DNA from: Molanna angustata
Lineage: Eukaryota; Arthropoda; Insecta; Trichoptera; Molannidae
DNA length: 64,000 nucleotides
Assembly: GCA_963576475.1 (NCBI GenBank)
Contig: OY754982.1
Coordinates: 8,192,458-8,256,457, forward strand
Direction of reading: 5' to 3'
This document shows positions 1 to 12,000 of this stretch, piece after piece. Made by a program: the position numbers and the translations under genes. The notes under the pieces are model-generated. The model was not told where the DNA came from. It did not search any database and saw nothing but the letters and a program-made list of their open reading frames with translations. The first letter of the stretch is position 1; every line of letters begins with the position of its first letter.

Positions 1-256
1 GAAATATGTATGTCATTGTCATTATAGAAATATGTTAACAAAAGAAAACAAAAAGTTAAACATTACTATAAAAGGTCCAATTAAGCACAAAAAGATAAAA
101 AAGAGAAACATTATAGCTAGAAAAAATTAAAACAAAAAGCTAGTTTAATATGTTAATTTATAAGTGAGGAAAGTTTTTTTTTTTTTTTTAACATGTCTAC
201 GTAGGGGACGCCAGCTATTAGGATTTGGGTCCATTTTACTCTTCCGAAGAAGCGCA

Positions 257-710
257 CTACGTAGCGTTGGGAGGGGTTTGCAATCTAGAAATGAGTTTAT
301 TAATTCGGATTTTAAAAAGACCCGGGTTGTACGAAGATGGAAACACAGAATTCGGAAGATCGTTCCACAGTCGGGCTGCTGTATTAATAAAGGAGTTCGA
401 GAAGCGACTTGTTCGTATATGTTGAAGGTCCACTGTGAATGAGTGCTGCGATTGAGTGAAGCGAGTGACTCTGTTGCGAGTGGGTGGAGGAGGGACCAAA
501 GATGCAAGTTCTTCTGAGCAATTCCCGTGGTAGTATCTATAGAATAAACTTAAAATACCGACTCTGCGTCTGTGTTCTAGTGATTACAATCCATCAGTCA
601 GTGATGGATCATCAATCAGACGTATAGCACGCCTTTGGACAGCGTCGAGGGTATTCAGTAGGTATTGGGGGGCGCCACTCCAGAGGTGACTGCCATATTC
701 ATGACATGCT
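257..710 (-). pseudogene. Jockey/CR1-like LINE reverse transcriptase, C-terminal fragment (copy 1)
   Basis: Read on the minus strand from about 710 down to 257, one frame gives the end of a non-LTR retrotransposon polymerase. The order is the post-thumb motif EYGSHLWSGAPQYL, then VQRRAIRLIDDPSLTDGL, HRRRVGILSLFYRYYHG, CSEELASLVPPP, and the C-terminal TAARLWNDLPNSVFP and FKIRINKLISRLQ, ending at a stop at 257. One in-frame stop (TAA after DGL) breaks it. These motifs are typical of jockey/CR1-type elements of insects. Everything N-terminal (endonuclease, RT catalytic YADD) is missing, as expected from 5' truncation during target-primed reverse transcription. A T-rich run at about 174-189 lies in the 3' UTR. 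A second, plus-strand copy of the same family lies at 25520-26205. Confidence 0.85.
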
Positions 711-739
711 TCTGAATGTCACCAGACTGTCACCAAAAA

Positions 740-1489
740 TATCTATGCCCTTGTTAATATGTAAAGTATTATAAAATCTACACATCCGAGTAATAGGATT
801 AAAAAAACTTGAAAAAAAACTTAAAAATAAACTTGATTAAAAAACTTTTAGTGAATGTATTTAATAATATTACTATATTATAGTCCAAGTCAGATATAAA
901 TATATTTATAAGTAATTGTAATATTATTGTTCGTGTCGAAATACAGCCTACGGTAATAAAGCCAATCATTAACTTGACCCAGTGAATTATATTTTTGCAT
1001 GAATGACCATCACGTGTTTCAAAGTCAAACCAGTTCACAATTTAGTATATATACCCATATAAAAATAATTCGATAGAACGGATAGCACGCTTGACTTAGC
1101 AGCTAAAACACACACTCAAGAAAGCTAAAGAAAGTAAACTATACATTTCATTTTCCCAAATTAATCTTTCTATATTGAACAAAACTACCACGATGTATAA
1201 TAACAGCCAACCAACTTGTATGGTTAGTTTTGCAAAAAAATGTACAATTTTTTTGATTGCAATGTTTGGTCATTTCAAGGCGAACCATCAGCCAAGTTCG
1301 TTATTTATATGAAAGACACACCTGTATCTGATGCACCACGATCCTGTCTGCAGGTTTTGAAGCATCTTAAATCGATGACCATGAATTATCGAGGCTATTA
1401 AAGGATATTTTACTTGTAGATTTAATTGAGTTTTTATTCGCATTATAACTATGATTTATTCATTTGGACATCACGGCATATCACCATAG
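740..1489. other. AT-rich interval without recognised features
   Basis: I see no coding signal, repeat or structured element here beyond ordinary A/T runs. A TATAAAA word at about 1058 is followed by no convincing transcript or reading frame. Confidence 0.5.
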
Positions 1490-1785
1490 GCACCGACTTA
1501 GAATAGTGCTTCCTCTCTTTTCTATTGTTGTTTTCTAGTGTCCCGTAAGAGCCGGGTAATCGGAAATACAACAGGCAACAATAACATCTCACATAGTTCA
1601 GCAATGAGGTTCACCACCCATTCTGAATGTAGTGCTTTTTTAGGTGAGACGAGATTGGTGTATGGGTATACACATATGTGTTGTGCTCCTTTGTATAAGG
1701 CAATACACACCCGCACACCTTTCGCTGGTTACCCCACATTGTGGGATATGCCGTGATGGTATAAATGAATGAATGAATGTGAAAG
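1490..1785 (+). repeat. Interspersed repeat with (ATGA)n tail, copy 1
   Basis: About 290 bp, recurring in inverted orientation at 55905-56200. It includes the TCCCGTAAGAGCCGGGTAAT block, the TCACCACCCATTCTGAATG block and the CACACCTTTCGCTGGTTA block, and ends GGGATATGCCGTGATGGTAT followed by an ATGA microsatellite. The simple tail suggests the 3' end of a LINE or a LINE-mobilised element. A 72-codon open frame (1538-1756) is retained in both copies and differs by a 3-base indel, but no known protein is recognised in it. Confidence 0.75.
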
Positions 1786-2885
1786 ATTTATTCGCTGTTA
1801 GTGCACATTTGGCATTTGTTGTCTGACAACAAATTTATATTCTTCTTGTGCAAATTTCAGTCTGTACTTAGTTACTATATTAAAAGTGATAATTTTATAT
1901 TATTTTTTACCAGACCACAGAAAAAAAAAAACAATGAAATCCTCAACTACCACAAAAAATGCAAGGTCAACTAATCGTTGTAATACAACTAATAGATCTT
2001 AATAAAATGCCGTCTTAATTGCGGTCACTAAAAGTATCCGATTCTAAATAACATCAGGAATAGGTACTAAATAACACCTGTGTTGGTTATGTCATAACTA
2101 AACAAAGAACGCAAACTATGGATACTTATTACTTATATTACAATGCAAATTATCGTTTTTTTTTGCATTAAAATGTATCTAAATTGGTAGCTTCTTATTA
2201 TGTAGGTACATGTCTGTTTTGTCACGCTGATACTGTGTGGTTACAATTTTTCAGAGTTGTTTTGGAAGCTTTAATTTGCAAAATGCGATCATTCATGCTA
2301 AATCTGCAATGAAAAATGTACTCAATGGTGTCTAGGTTTAAGGTATGTTTTTGAGCTGAAACATCGCGTTGTTAATGTAATTGAGCTGTTGGTAAAGCAT
2401 GCAAATGATGAAATAATGGCTTTGTTTATCTGCTACTCCATGAATTCCAACGGAGAAGATTTATAGATGTATATGTGAATATTAATATACCTGCTCATAA
2501 ACGAATATGAATGCAAAAGAATATCTAGAAAAACGGAGTCGATAGAATGTAAAAATATTAAACGGAAAAGAAATACTGATGTGCTAAGGAATAATATTTG
2601 GGATCTCGTATATGGCATTTGTTTTTTTACGAAAATAATAGGAATAATTTGATTCTATAGATTGGGATTAGTTATATTATAACAAAGTAGAGAGATATAG
2701 ATAAGTGGAGAGATCGAGTGCTTGGCGCAAAACAATCTTTGGGTTGTGACTCAGAAGAGAGAAAGCTCTTTTTAATTCTGCAACTCAAAGAACTAAAGTT
2801 ATAGGTAATATTTAAAAGAGAAACAGCATGCACAGAAAAGACCTGGATTTAAGAAAAAAATAGTTTCATCAATAATCATAATTCC
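1786..2885. other. AT-rich interval without recognised features
   Basis: No coding potential, no repeat family shared with the rest of the window, and no long inverted repeat noticed. Confidence 0.5.
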
Positions 2886-2889
2886 TAAA

Positions 2890-3050
2890 AAATAAAATAT
2901 TCTTACCACATACCATACCATACCATATGATTATTATTACCATACCATACCATCACGCTATTTTCCTATTAGGGGTACATACAAAGAACCGAACGCCAGA
3001 CTCTCTCTTGACATATATTTCTTGTTTTATTTACATCTATACATCGTCTC
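2890..3050 (+). repeat. Degenerate member of an ATACCATCA-C/T-GCTGTTTTC repeat family
   Basis: A (CATAC)n-like run leads into ACCATACCATCACGCTATTT and then a TCTTGACATA block. Similar sequence occurs at 44995-45130 and, without the leader, at 56215-56340, where the order is CTGTTTTCAT, a G-rich word, GACTAACCTCCA, CATTCTATC, TACATGTTTTG. The family is unidentified. The simple repeat at one side suggests a retroposon 3' region. Confidence 0.4.
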
Positions 3051-3099
3051 ATACACGCTCTTTTATTATTCTTACATCTAAGACCCACGGCCGAAAATA

Positions 3100-3825
3100 C
3101 ATTTCAAACAGCATCTGTTAGTAGGTTAAGTAAAAAGAGCTGTATAAAATATGTAAAATCGATTATTAATGCACCATTAACACGAACATATGTAATATAT
3201 CTACGTACATCATAAAAATAGATAATGATAAACCTAATCCATAGATCATTAAGTGCATTATTTTCTCATAAAATAACTACCTACTTGTTATGTAACATGA
3301 TATAATAAATTATCAGCTATAATGTTGTGATAGAAAATGAACGCCGATTTTATAAAACTCATCACTTTGTTTTCGGAAGTGTATAACAATTGCAATAGTA
3401 AACAAACTAACAAAAGGATTGAGGTCAGAAGTAATGAATCTAATTGTTTGGATACGCTTCTAGGAAAAAATCTCAAACACACAGCTCACTGCGAGGTGTT
3501 ATGGAGAATATAACGTCAATCTGTGACAGACGCAAGAACTTCAGGTGAATAGATCCGAAGCGGGTCAAGGAATCAGCATACCAAAGAATATATTACATAC
3601 CTACATGTTGGATGGAATTCTTGGAGTTGTCGGTTTTGTACACTTCGATACGCGAAGCAAATTTGTATGGAATGTTTGTTGATTATTAACACAACATGCA
3701 AAATGAGGAATCTGGAGTATCCATTAAAAAATATAAAAAATATATTTGAGAAACACAATTTTTTAAACTGACAATGGCCGACTCCTGAGACAAAAAACCC
3801 GATAGCGATTTTTGGTGAAGACACA
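3100..3825. other. AT-rich interval without recognised features
   Basis: No supported gene or repeat. Short open frames here lack motifs and codon bias. Confidence 0.5.
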
Positions 3826-3827
3826 AA

Positions 3828-3908
3828 TTTTCCGTGTTTTTGTCTGGATTTGTGAGACGATCAACATTGCTAGTCTCCCAACTAGTTATTGGATGCGTAT
3901 TAGATAAA
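3828..3908 (+). repeat. SINE-B tail fragment
   Basis: About 75 bp (GTCTGGATTTGTGAGACGAT, TAGTCTCC, AACTAGTTATTGGATGCGTA) matches the 3' part of the tRNA-derived SINEs at 51795-51975 and 52030-52185, read in the opposite orientation. The tRNA-like head is missing, so this is a 5'-truncated copy. Confidence 0.65.
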
Positions 3909-4188
3909 TAGCTAAGAGATTCAGAGAGAGTGACCAAAGTGCAGACGGTAAGAAGTGGTTAGGCGGGATATTATGCCAAGTAAGAAAGTCATCCCGGAGG
4001 AGGCGCAGAACCGAAGATATCAGAGGCGGAAGATGTACGAAGCAGACCATACCATCATGTGGGATAATTGCTAAGGAAAAGAGAGGATAAGTAAATTTAT
4101 ATTTGATATTATAGGTTACCATAGGTTAGGTCAATCACTGGAAAAACTCTCCGAGTTCGTGTTCGCTATGTTGAAATAAGAAAAACAT

Positions 4189-4375
4189 GTGGAATATTGG
4201 AGGGACCACGTAGCCAGAATGGACAGTGATAGACTTGCGTATACAGCAGCAAATGAAATCCCCTCTGGTCACCGTCTACCCGGAAGACCATCCAAGAGAT
4301 GGAAGGAATCATCTCAGGAGGAATACTTTTTGAATAACAGATCAAAAGGTCTACTTAACGAAGAAGAAGAAGAGG
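4189..4375 (+). pseudogene. LINE polymerase C-terminal scrap
   Basis: The plus-strand frame reads WRDHVARMDSDRLAY, then LPGRPSKRWKES, and ends in a GAAGAAGAAGAAGAG run at about 4360-4374. The 'W-x-x-HVARM ... GRPxxRW' pair is the typical C-terminus of RTE-like LINEs of insects, and a GAA microsatellite tail also ends the RTE-like copy at 39998-40132. It is only about 60 codons long and lacks the rest of the protein. Confidence 0.6.
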
Positions 4376-4499
4376 TCGCATTTGAGACAGTTATATGGTT
4401 CAGGTGATCAGTGATAAGAAATTGTTACCAAGACATGAAGAGGCTGGCGGACAGATATATGTGGAATGATGGAGTGATTGATGCAAACGAATCTTAGGA

Positions 4500-6480
4500 T
4501 TGTGACTCGAAAAAAGAAGAACGTCACCTGTTAGTCGCCTGAAAAGCAATTAAAACATATATAAAAACAACAATACTCATGATTAAAAGTGCAGATATTC
4601 TACATTACAGAATGCGAGGGCTATTTGGAACTCGATTGCAATATATCCAATTGTACCAAATACTCAATTCAGATAAATATTACTAGTTTAATGATCCATA
4701 ACACTGCGTCTATAATTTTTGTTTAGGAACGGGTCGATTAGATGACTAATACTTTCATAAACGATCGACCGTCACGTTAAGTTTTTACTTATTAAATTAT
4801 GACACGTATATATTCATCTACTTCCGCTCTGATAAAATGGTGTTGTTATTAATACTAACTTATCAATTACCTGTGTACAAGTAGTGAAAGTAAACCCAAG
4901 TGGTCAGCCCAACGGAACGTCAGAATAATAGGAGACAATGAACATTAAAACCCAAGTTCTCAATGAAAGATTGAAGTGTTGATAAATAACTATAATTGAC
5001 TACCTGCGACGTCGTGTGCAGTTCGTTAGTTTCAATTATTTTCATTAGAAAATAAAACATTTTTGCTAATGACATTTTACAACATTAGGACAAGCCTTTT
5101 TTCTTGATATCGACGACTCTTAACGAGATGGCGTTCGACGAAGTGAAAACGCATAGCGGTATATTTTATGAAAGTGTCGCCCGGATATTATAAAGGCAGG
5201 TAAATTAGTAAATTTACCTACTAAAAATAAAAATATAGTCATTAAAGTAAATATGTTTTCTTATAACAATTTTAAATGCTATTATTTGGATTTTTAATTT
5301 ATCAAAAAAATGTGCTAACACAGCAAAATATGTGGTAAACAAAATAATGAAATATCTAGAACACGATAAAAATATCTCCAAAAAACTCACTAATATACTA
5401 AATGATATTGGAATTTTATTTCTCGATGGGTACAAGAAACCGCGATTACAAGAATTCAAAGTCAACGACTTATATTTTTGATATTATCTACTCTTAGTAA
5501 CCGCTTTAAGTCGCCATCTTAATTATAGCATAAAATCGTATTACATTGATATGATAACCTTGTATTTTTTGAGCTAATTAAAATTTTTGTACCATGTTTT
5601 TTCACCTGGCCTGGTACGAATATAATCTTTCGTATAAAAAAAACGACATCAAAATGTATGTCAAGATAAAAAATATGGGGTTTGGTTCTCTCTCCCTATG
5701 AGGGACACCTATTCAATAGATTAAATTGTCCTTTACAATTGATAAGTTTCATGATTTCTCAAGATTCCCATCATCAAATCTCTTGGCTTAGTTCAGATGA
5801 AATCACCCCAAAAGTAATCTCTTTCTAATGAAAAAGGAATCATCGAATTCGGACGACGTGGTAAAGAATTATCTTTGATTTTGTATTTATTTACTTTTCG
5901 ATGATTTCGTCATGGTATCCATCATCACATCTTGATCAAATGGAATTGGGACAGCATCAAAGGTGATACCAAGATCTCTTATAGTCTTGACACATTATAT
6001 TGTAAAGCTGTAAAGTTGTTGACTAAATATATAAATTAAAATAAAAAAAATGAGATGAAAATTGCAGTTTGTTATCTATTTATTAATTTTTGAAATTCAT
6101 AAAATGTAAATATGATACCATTTAACCTTCTACACTTCCTATAAATAACATTGAATTTAAAGATGATATTAATTTTAAAATTCTTCATAGAGAGGATGTT
6201 AGTATAATACTATTATTTATACATGCAAGATGGAATCACTATTTGACCACAGTACCTAGTAAATAATAATGTATCTCTAGTGTGGTGGATCAGTAATGCA
6301 AACCTCGTTCTAACAATTTGAGGTTTTTTTTTATTTTATTATTTGAATGAACATTACAGCTTTGAGTTTTATATAAAAATATTATAAAAATTACAAATTT
6401 TCATAACGCCAATTACAATGTTCTTATTAAGTATTATGAATAAAAAGTTTGAATAAATTAAAAACTATTGAACCTACATA
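4500..6480. other. AT-rich interval; possible old repeat at 5700-5990
   Basis: No gene is supported. At 5740-5960 two related blocks occur in direct orientation (CCCATCATCAAATCTCTTGG and CCATCATCACATCTTGATCA, each preceded by an ATTTC-TCA/GTCA context). I recall similar sequence as a dispersed repeat in moth and butterfly genomes, but cannot name the family. Confidence 0.35.
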
Positions 6481-6639
6481 TAGCATTGCAAGAGGGTTTG
6501 GGAAGGGTCAAGGAGGGGAAAAGGAGGAGGAGAGGAAGGGATTAGCTCCCTTTTGGAAAAACAAGTTGTCGGGTCAGTCGAAAGATCAGTCCCAGCGCAG
6601 GCATACCCAAAATACAATTAAAATTTAACCATCTCCATC

Positions 6640-6935
6640 AAACATTTTCTGAATGTATAGAGACTAGACGTAACAATATCAAGCCTAGGGTCACTCATAC
6701 AGTTTTTATTGTAACAATAACATGCTCTATTAACGAATGAATTGCGTGAGTAATTAGTCCTAGGTGTGTCAATGTAAAATAAAGATGGGTTCCTGACTAT
6801 TCTCTGAGGGCAATGAAAGGGAAGCAGCTGCAACATACTCGGACTATCTACTCCACCATTAACTATCTTGTGCAAGTAACATAAGTCAGCCACAAGTCTT
6901 CTAGACTCCAATGATTTCAGTTTGTAGTGTTGAAG
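6640..6935 (-). pseudogene. CR1-like LINE reverse transcriptase C-terminus
   Basis: Minus-strand frame of about 98 codons: LKSLESRRLVADLCYLHKI, NGGVDSPSMLQLL, then RNPSLFYIDTPRTNYSRNSF, VNRACYCYN and DIVTSSLYTFRKCL. The pattern 'L-E-x-RRLVADL-x-x-L-x-KI-x-NG', followed by a segment with paired aromatic and TNY-xRNS residues, is that of CR1/Rex-type polymerase C-termini in insects. The frame is open to a stop just below 6640, but nothing upstream of 6935 continues it, so it is a truncated copy. It is not the same family as the 257-710 copy, which has the TAARLWNDLP end. The G/A-rich stretch at 6485-6545 probably belongs to its 3' UTR. Confidence 0.7.
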
Positions 6936-6949
6936 GCTTAAGATTCATA

Positions 6950-7580
6950 AGAAGAAGGTTTAAGATTCATATCCCATCCGGTACCAATAATTCAAGTATT
7001 TAAACAACAATGTTTGGTTTTCGTTATAAATATTGTCTGATTTGAAAATTATGTTCACTTAATTTTGTACAGAAATAATAATTCTGAAGATATCAATTTT
7101 CACTTATTTTGTTTTTAAATGGTTCCTTTACACTCGAGTGCCTTCCATGAACAATGTATTTTAATTGACAATTGATCATACTCATGATATAGTTATTTTA
7201 TTATACATTCCAGAAGAACAATGTATGATAACATTCTAGCAAATTAAATATTGATTGATTGTCCACCTGCGGAATTCTTGACTCATTTCAGGTAATGAAC
7301 GAAAGCATTCATATTATAATGCATCGCTTTATACTTAACTCAATAAGAACTATTTTACTTATACATGTATAGTTATGTAGTTATCTCCAAACATATTTAA
7401 ACTTCTCGGCCTTGCGGGGGCGGTTTGCGTACACACATGATCAAACCAACCAAGCAAAAGAACAAAATTTGTCTTCTACACACCCATGTGATTTTTCTAG
7501 ATAAAAGAAAGCCATTTGAGATGGTATAGGCCTTCTGTTTGAAGAATGTCATTTATTTCTTCGGAGATATCGCCAACAAG
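6950..7580. other. AT-rich interval before the satellite composite
   Basis: No gene or repeat recognised. Confidence 0.4.
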
Positions 7581-7583
7581 CTT

Positions 7584-7867
7584 AAAACGAGTGGGTTGTG
7601 GCCAATGCTATTCTCCTCACTACCAAGTCACTACACAAAGTATTAAAATTTTGTGTGGAATATTTTGTTGTTGCTGGTTAGTATCGGAAACTAACTGCAA
7701 GATAAAACACACCTCTGCATTTCAACTATATTATTTTATAATTGCTAATTAAAATATGCCGAAATCGTTTAGTAAGCGTAATTTAAAAACAAGTGGGTTG
7801 TGGCCAACGCTATATTCCTCACTACCAAGTCACTCCACAAAGTATTCAAATTTTGTATGGAACATTA
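7584..7867 (+). repeat. Two direct ~80-bp terminal-type repeats, inverted relative to the right end of the satellite element
   Basis: Blocks at 7584-7665 and 7786-7867 are about 90% alike and 202-203 bp apart. Each starts AAAAC-G/A-AGTGGGTTGTGG and continues CCTCACTACCAAGTCACT. The first ~25 bp are found reverse-complemented at 24141-24165. They could be the left terminal inverted repeat of the whole composite, or solo ends of oppositely oriented relatives. Confidence 0.7.
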
Positions 7868-8372
7868 TCAGTATTTTCGTGAAATAAGTTTTTAAAATTA
7901 TTTTTTTATTTAAATATTTTATTATGAAAACTTGATAATTCTTCAATGCCATTTTATGAAGTGATGTGCCTTTTTACCAAATGAAAACAAACATATCAAT
8001 TTTTTATTTTTTCTGAGCTTGGGGTCACTTAAAAATATTTTACAGTTGATAAAATTGAGAAGCACTGAGATATACTCTATAAAAATCTATTGTGTTCTAA
8101 GTGAGCATCAGATATACAAATGTGCAAAATTTGAAAAGAATCGTTTGAGTAGGTACTTTAGTCTATAATCGATAAAATAAAATAAACACGCTGTACATTG
8201 TACGTAGTATTCAAATCAAAACGTATTCATCAAAAGGGCAGGTCAGTTTTATAATGTCTACCTATCGGGCAACATACCACATTCTGATATATTCACTGCT
8301 AGCAATAACTGCTTCAAAAAATCTTTATATAGATGCATTGCGGCGTGAAATTTTTAATTTTTGTTCATTTTT

Positions 8373-9060
8373 ACTCTCCACACTATGGAATAGGGGAGAG
8401 TCATGATTTCGCAAAATTTAAGCGTATTTTTTTTACATCAATTTCTCAATGGGTATCATGTAGAGAATGCACACTATGAGTTTCGTCGTGATGTGTTTGT
8501 GTGTATGGCGTATACGCTGTACGCCGTACGCCGTACGCCGTACGCCGTAGCATTTATCTTTTTTGTGTCCTCTCTACAGCCCAAACTATAAGTCTGATCG
8601 ACTTCATATTAACATCATATGTGTAAAGTGCAAAGACCTAGAGCTGATTAGTTTTCCATAGACAACTTTTGATTTCTTCTCTATGAATTCATCATTTACG
8701 TTGTTTTTTTTTTGTGTCCTCTCTGCAGCCCAAACTATAAGTCCGATTGACTTCATATTGATATCACATGTGTTAAGTCCATAAACTTAGAGCTGATTAG
8801 TTTTCCATAGACAACGGTTCATTTTTTCCCAATGTTTCTTTATGATTTCATCTATTAAAACTGAAAAAATGCTCTCACGACCTGGAAATTAGAGATATTT
8901 TAATTTGGTTTCAACTATTTATACAACACCAAGAATCTTCATAAAATTGTATTCAAAGTTGGTCAATGTTAAAAGAAAAATATTCAACGGTTTCAAAAAT
9001 TATATTTTATTTAATGGATATTTGTATGAAACTTATATGTAACAAGAGAATTTTTTTATA
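8373..9060 (+). repeat. Head module 1 of the satellite element
   Basis: About 690 bp. It opens with a small hairpin, CTCTCC ... GGAGAG (8375-8400), then a 7-bp microsatellite at about 8512-8550. Two diverged copies of a ~150-bp block follow (TGTCCTCTCTACAGCCCAAA at about 8566 and a near copy at about 8714), each containing CTGATTAGTTTTCCATAGAC, a clear relative of the satellite's CTGATTAGCTTTCCATAAAT. It is nearly identical to 19055-19740, offset 10682. The 62-codon open frame at 8403 is not considered a gene. Confidence 0.85.
8512..8550 (+). repeat. 7-bp microsatellite (TACGCCG)n
   Basis: Four to five consecutive TACGCCG units in an otherwise AT-rich region. The same array, with the same copy number, is in head module 2 at about 19194-19232. 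Confidence 0.95.
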
Positions 9061-12000
9061 TTTGGCAATGTTCAGTTCATTGATTTCATATTGATATAAG
9101 AATATTAATAGCTTGAACTTAGAACTGATTAGCTTTTCATAGATATCATAAAATTTCTTCATATGATATCACGTGTCAACATTGTCAAAATGCTCTAACG
9201 CTCTTTGAAACAAAATTTATCTGCTTTTTTTAAAATATTTCATACAACATAAGCAGTCTTCACTATACTGCATTAATAGTTTGTCTATCTTAACATAAAA
9301 ATATACTATCGGAAGAAAATTTATATTCCTGTTAGTAACATTTAGTATGAATAAAAATGTAATTAGATAAATTTCTATTTATGGAAACGTTCAGTAATTT
9401 GATTTCATGTTATAATGTAAAGAGCTTGAACATAGAACTGATTAGCTTTCCATAAATAACAAAAAAAATCTTCATATGATATCACCTGTCAAAATTTGGA
9501 AAATGCTCTCGCGTTCTTTAGAACAAAATTTATCTGCTTTTTTTAAAATATTTCATACAACATAAGCATTCTTCCCTATACTCCATTAATAGTTTGTCTA
9601 TCTTAACATAAAAATATACTATCGGAAGAAAATTTATATTCCTGATAGTAACATTTAGTATGAATAAAAATGTAATTAGATAAATTTCTATGTATGGAAA
9701 AGTTCAGTAATTTGATTTCATGTTATAATGTAAAGAGCTTGAACATAGAACTGATTAGCTTTCCATAAATAACAAAAAAAATCTTCATATGATATCACCT
9801 GTCAAAATTTGGAAAATGCTCTCGCGTTCTTTAGAACAAAATTTATCTGCTTTTTTTAAAATATTTCATACAACATAAGCATTCTTCACTATACTGCATT
9901 AATAGTTTGTTTATCTTAACATAAAAATATACTATCGGAAGAAAATTTATATTCCTGATAGTAACATTTAGTATGAATAAAAATGTAATTAGATAAATTT
10001 CTATGTATGGAAACGTTCAGTAATTTGATTTCATGTTATAATGTAAAGAACTTGAACATAGAACTGATTAGCTTTCCATAAATCAAAAAAAAATCTTCAT
10101 ATAATATCACGTGTCAAAATTTTGAAAATGCCTTCGCGTTCTTTAAAACAAAATTTATCTGCTTTTTTTAAAATATTTCATACAACATAAGCATTCTTCA
10201 CTATACTGCATTAATAGTTTGTCTATCTTAACATAAAAATATACTATCGGAAGAAAATTTATATTCCTGATAGTAACATTTAGTATGAATAAAAATGTAA
10301 TTAGATAAATTTCTATGTATGGAAACGTTCAGTAATTTGATTTCATGTTATAATGTAAAGAGCTTGAACATAGAACTGATTAGCTTTCCATAAATAACAA
10401 AAAAATCTTCATATGATATCACGTGTCAAAATTTTGAAAATGCTCTCGCGTTCTTTAAATCAAAATTTATCTGCTTTTTTTAAAATATTTCATACAACAT
10501 AAGCATTCTTCACTATACTGCATTAATAGTTTGTTTATCTTAACATAAAAATATACTATCGGAAGAAAATTTATATTCCTGGTAGTAACATTTAGTATGA
10601 ATAAAAATGTAATTAGATAAATTTCTATGTATGGAAAAGTTCAGTAATTTGATTTCATGTTATAATGTAAAGAGCTTGAACATAGAACTGATTAGCTTTC
10701 CATAAATAACAAAAAAATTCTTCATATGATATCACCTGTCAAAATTTGGAAAATACTCTTGCGTTCTTTAAAACAAAATTTATGTGCTTTTTTAAAAATA
10801 TTTCATACAACATAAGCATTCTTCACTATACTGCATTAATAGTTTGTCTATCTTAACATAAAAATATACTATCGGAAGAAAATTTATATTCCTGATAGTA
10901 ACATTTAGTATGAATAAAAATGAAATTAGATAAATTTCTATGTATGGAAACGTTTAGTAATTTGATTTCATGTTATAATGTAAAGAGCTTGAACATAGAA
11001 CTGATTAGCTTTCCATAAATAACAAAAAAAATCTTCATATGATATCACCTGTCAAAATTTGGAAAATGCTCTCGCGTTCTTTAGAACAAAATTTATCTGC
11101 TTTTTTTAAAATATTTCATACAACATAAGCATTCTTCACTATACTGCATTAATAGTTTGTTTATCTTAACATAAAAATATACTATCGGAAGAAAATTTAC
11201 ATTCCTGATAGTAACATTTAGTATGAATAAAAATGTAATTAGATAAATTTCTATGTATGGAAAAGTTCAGTAATTTGATTTCATGTTATAATGTAAAGAG
11301 CTTGAACATAGAACTGATTAGCTTTCCATAAATAACAAAAAAAATCTTCATATGATATCACCTGTCAAAATTTGGAAAATGCTCTCGCGTTCTTTAGAAC
11401 AAAATTTATCTGCTTTTTTTAAAATATTTCATACAACATAAGCATTCTTCCCTATACTGCATTAATAGTTTGTCTATCTTAACATAAAAATATACTATCG
11501 GAAGAAAATTTATATTCCTGATAGTAACATTTAGTATGAATAAAAATGTAATTAGATAAATTTCTATGTATGGAAAAGTTCAGTAATTTGATATCATGTT
11601 ATAATGTAAAGAGCTTGAACATAGAACTGATTAGCTTTCCATAAATAACAAAAAAAATCTTCATATGATATCACCTGTCAAAATTTGGAAAATGCTCTCG
11701 CGTTCTTTAGAACAAAATTTATCTGCTTTTTTTAAAATATTTCATACAACATAAGCATTCTTCACTATACTGCATTAATAATTTGTTTATCTTAACATAA
11801 AAATATACTATCGGAAGAAAATTTACATTCTTAATAGTAACATTTAGTATGAATAAAAATGTAATTAGATAAATTTCTATGTATGGAAAAGTTCAGTAAT
11901 TTGATTTCATGTTATAATGTAAAAAGCTTGAACATAGAACTGATTAGCTTTCCATAAACAACAAAAAAAATCTTCATATGATATCACCTGTCAAAATTTG

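Noticed and set aside
3886..4122. 78-codon minus-strand frame
   Set aside because: It begins inside a SINE tail fragment and shows no motif.
8403..8591. Identical 62-codon open frames at 8403-8591 and 19085-19273
   Set aside because: They lie in the duplicated non-coding head module, part of the frame is translated microsatellite, and there is no motif. Identity follows from the recent duplication.
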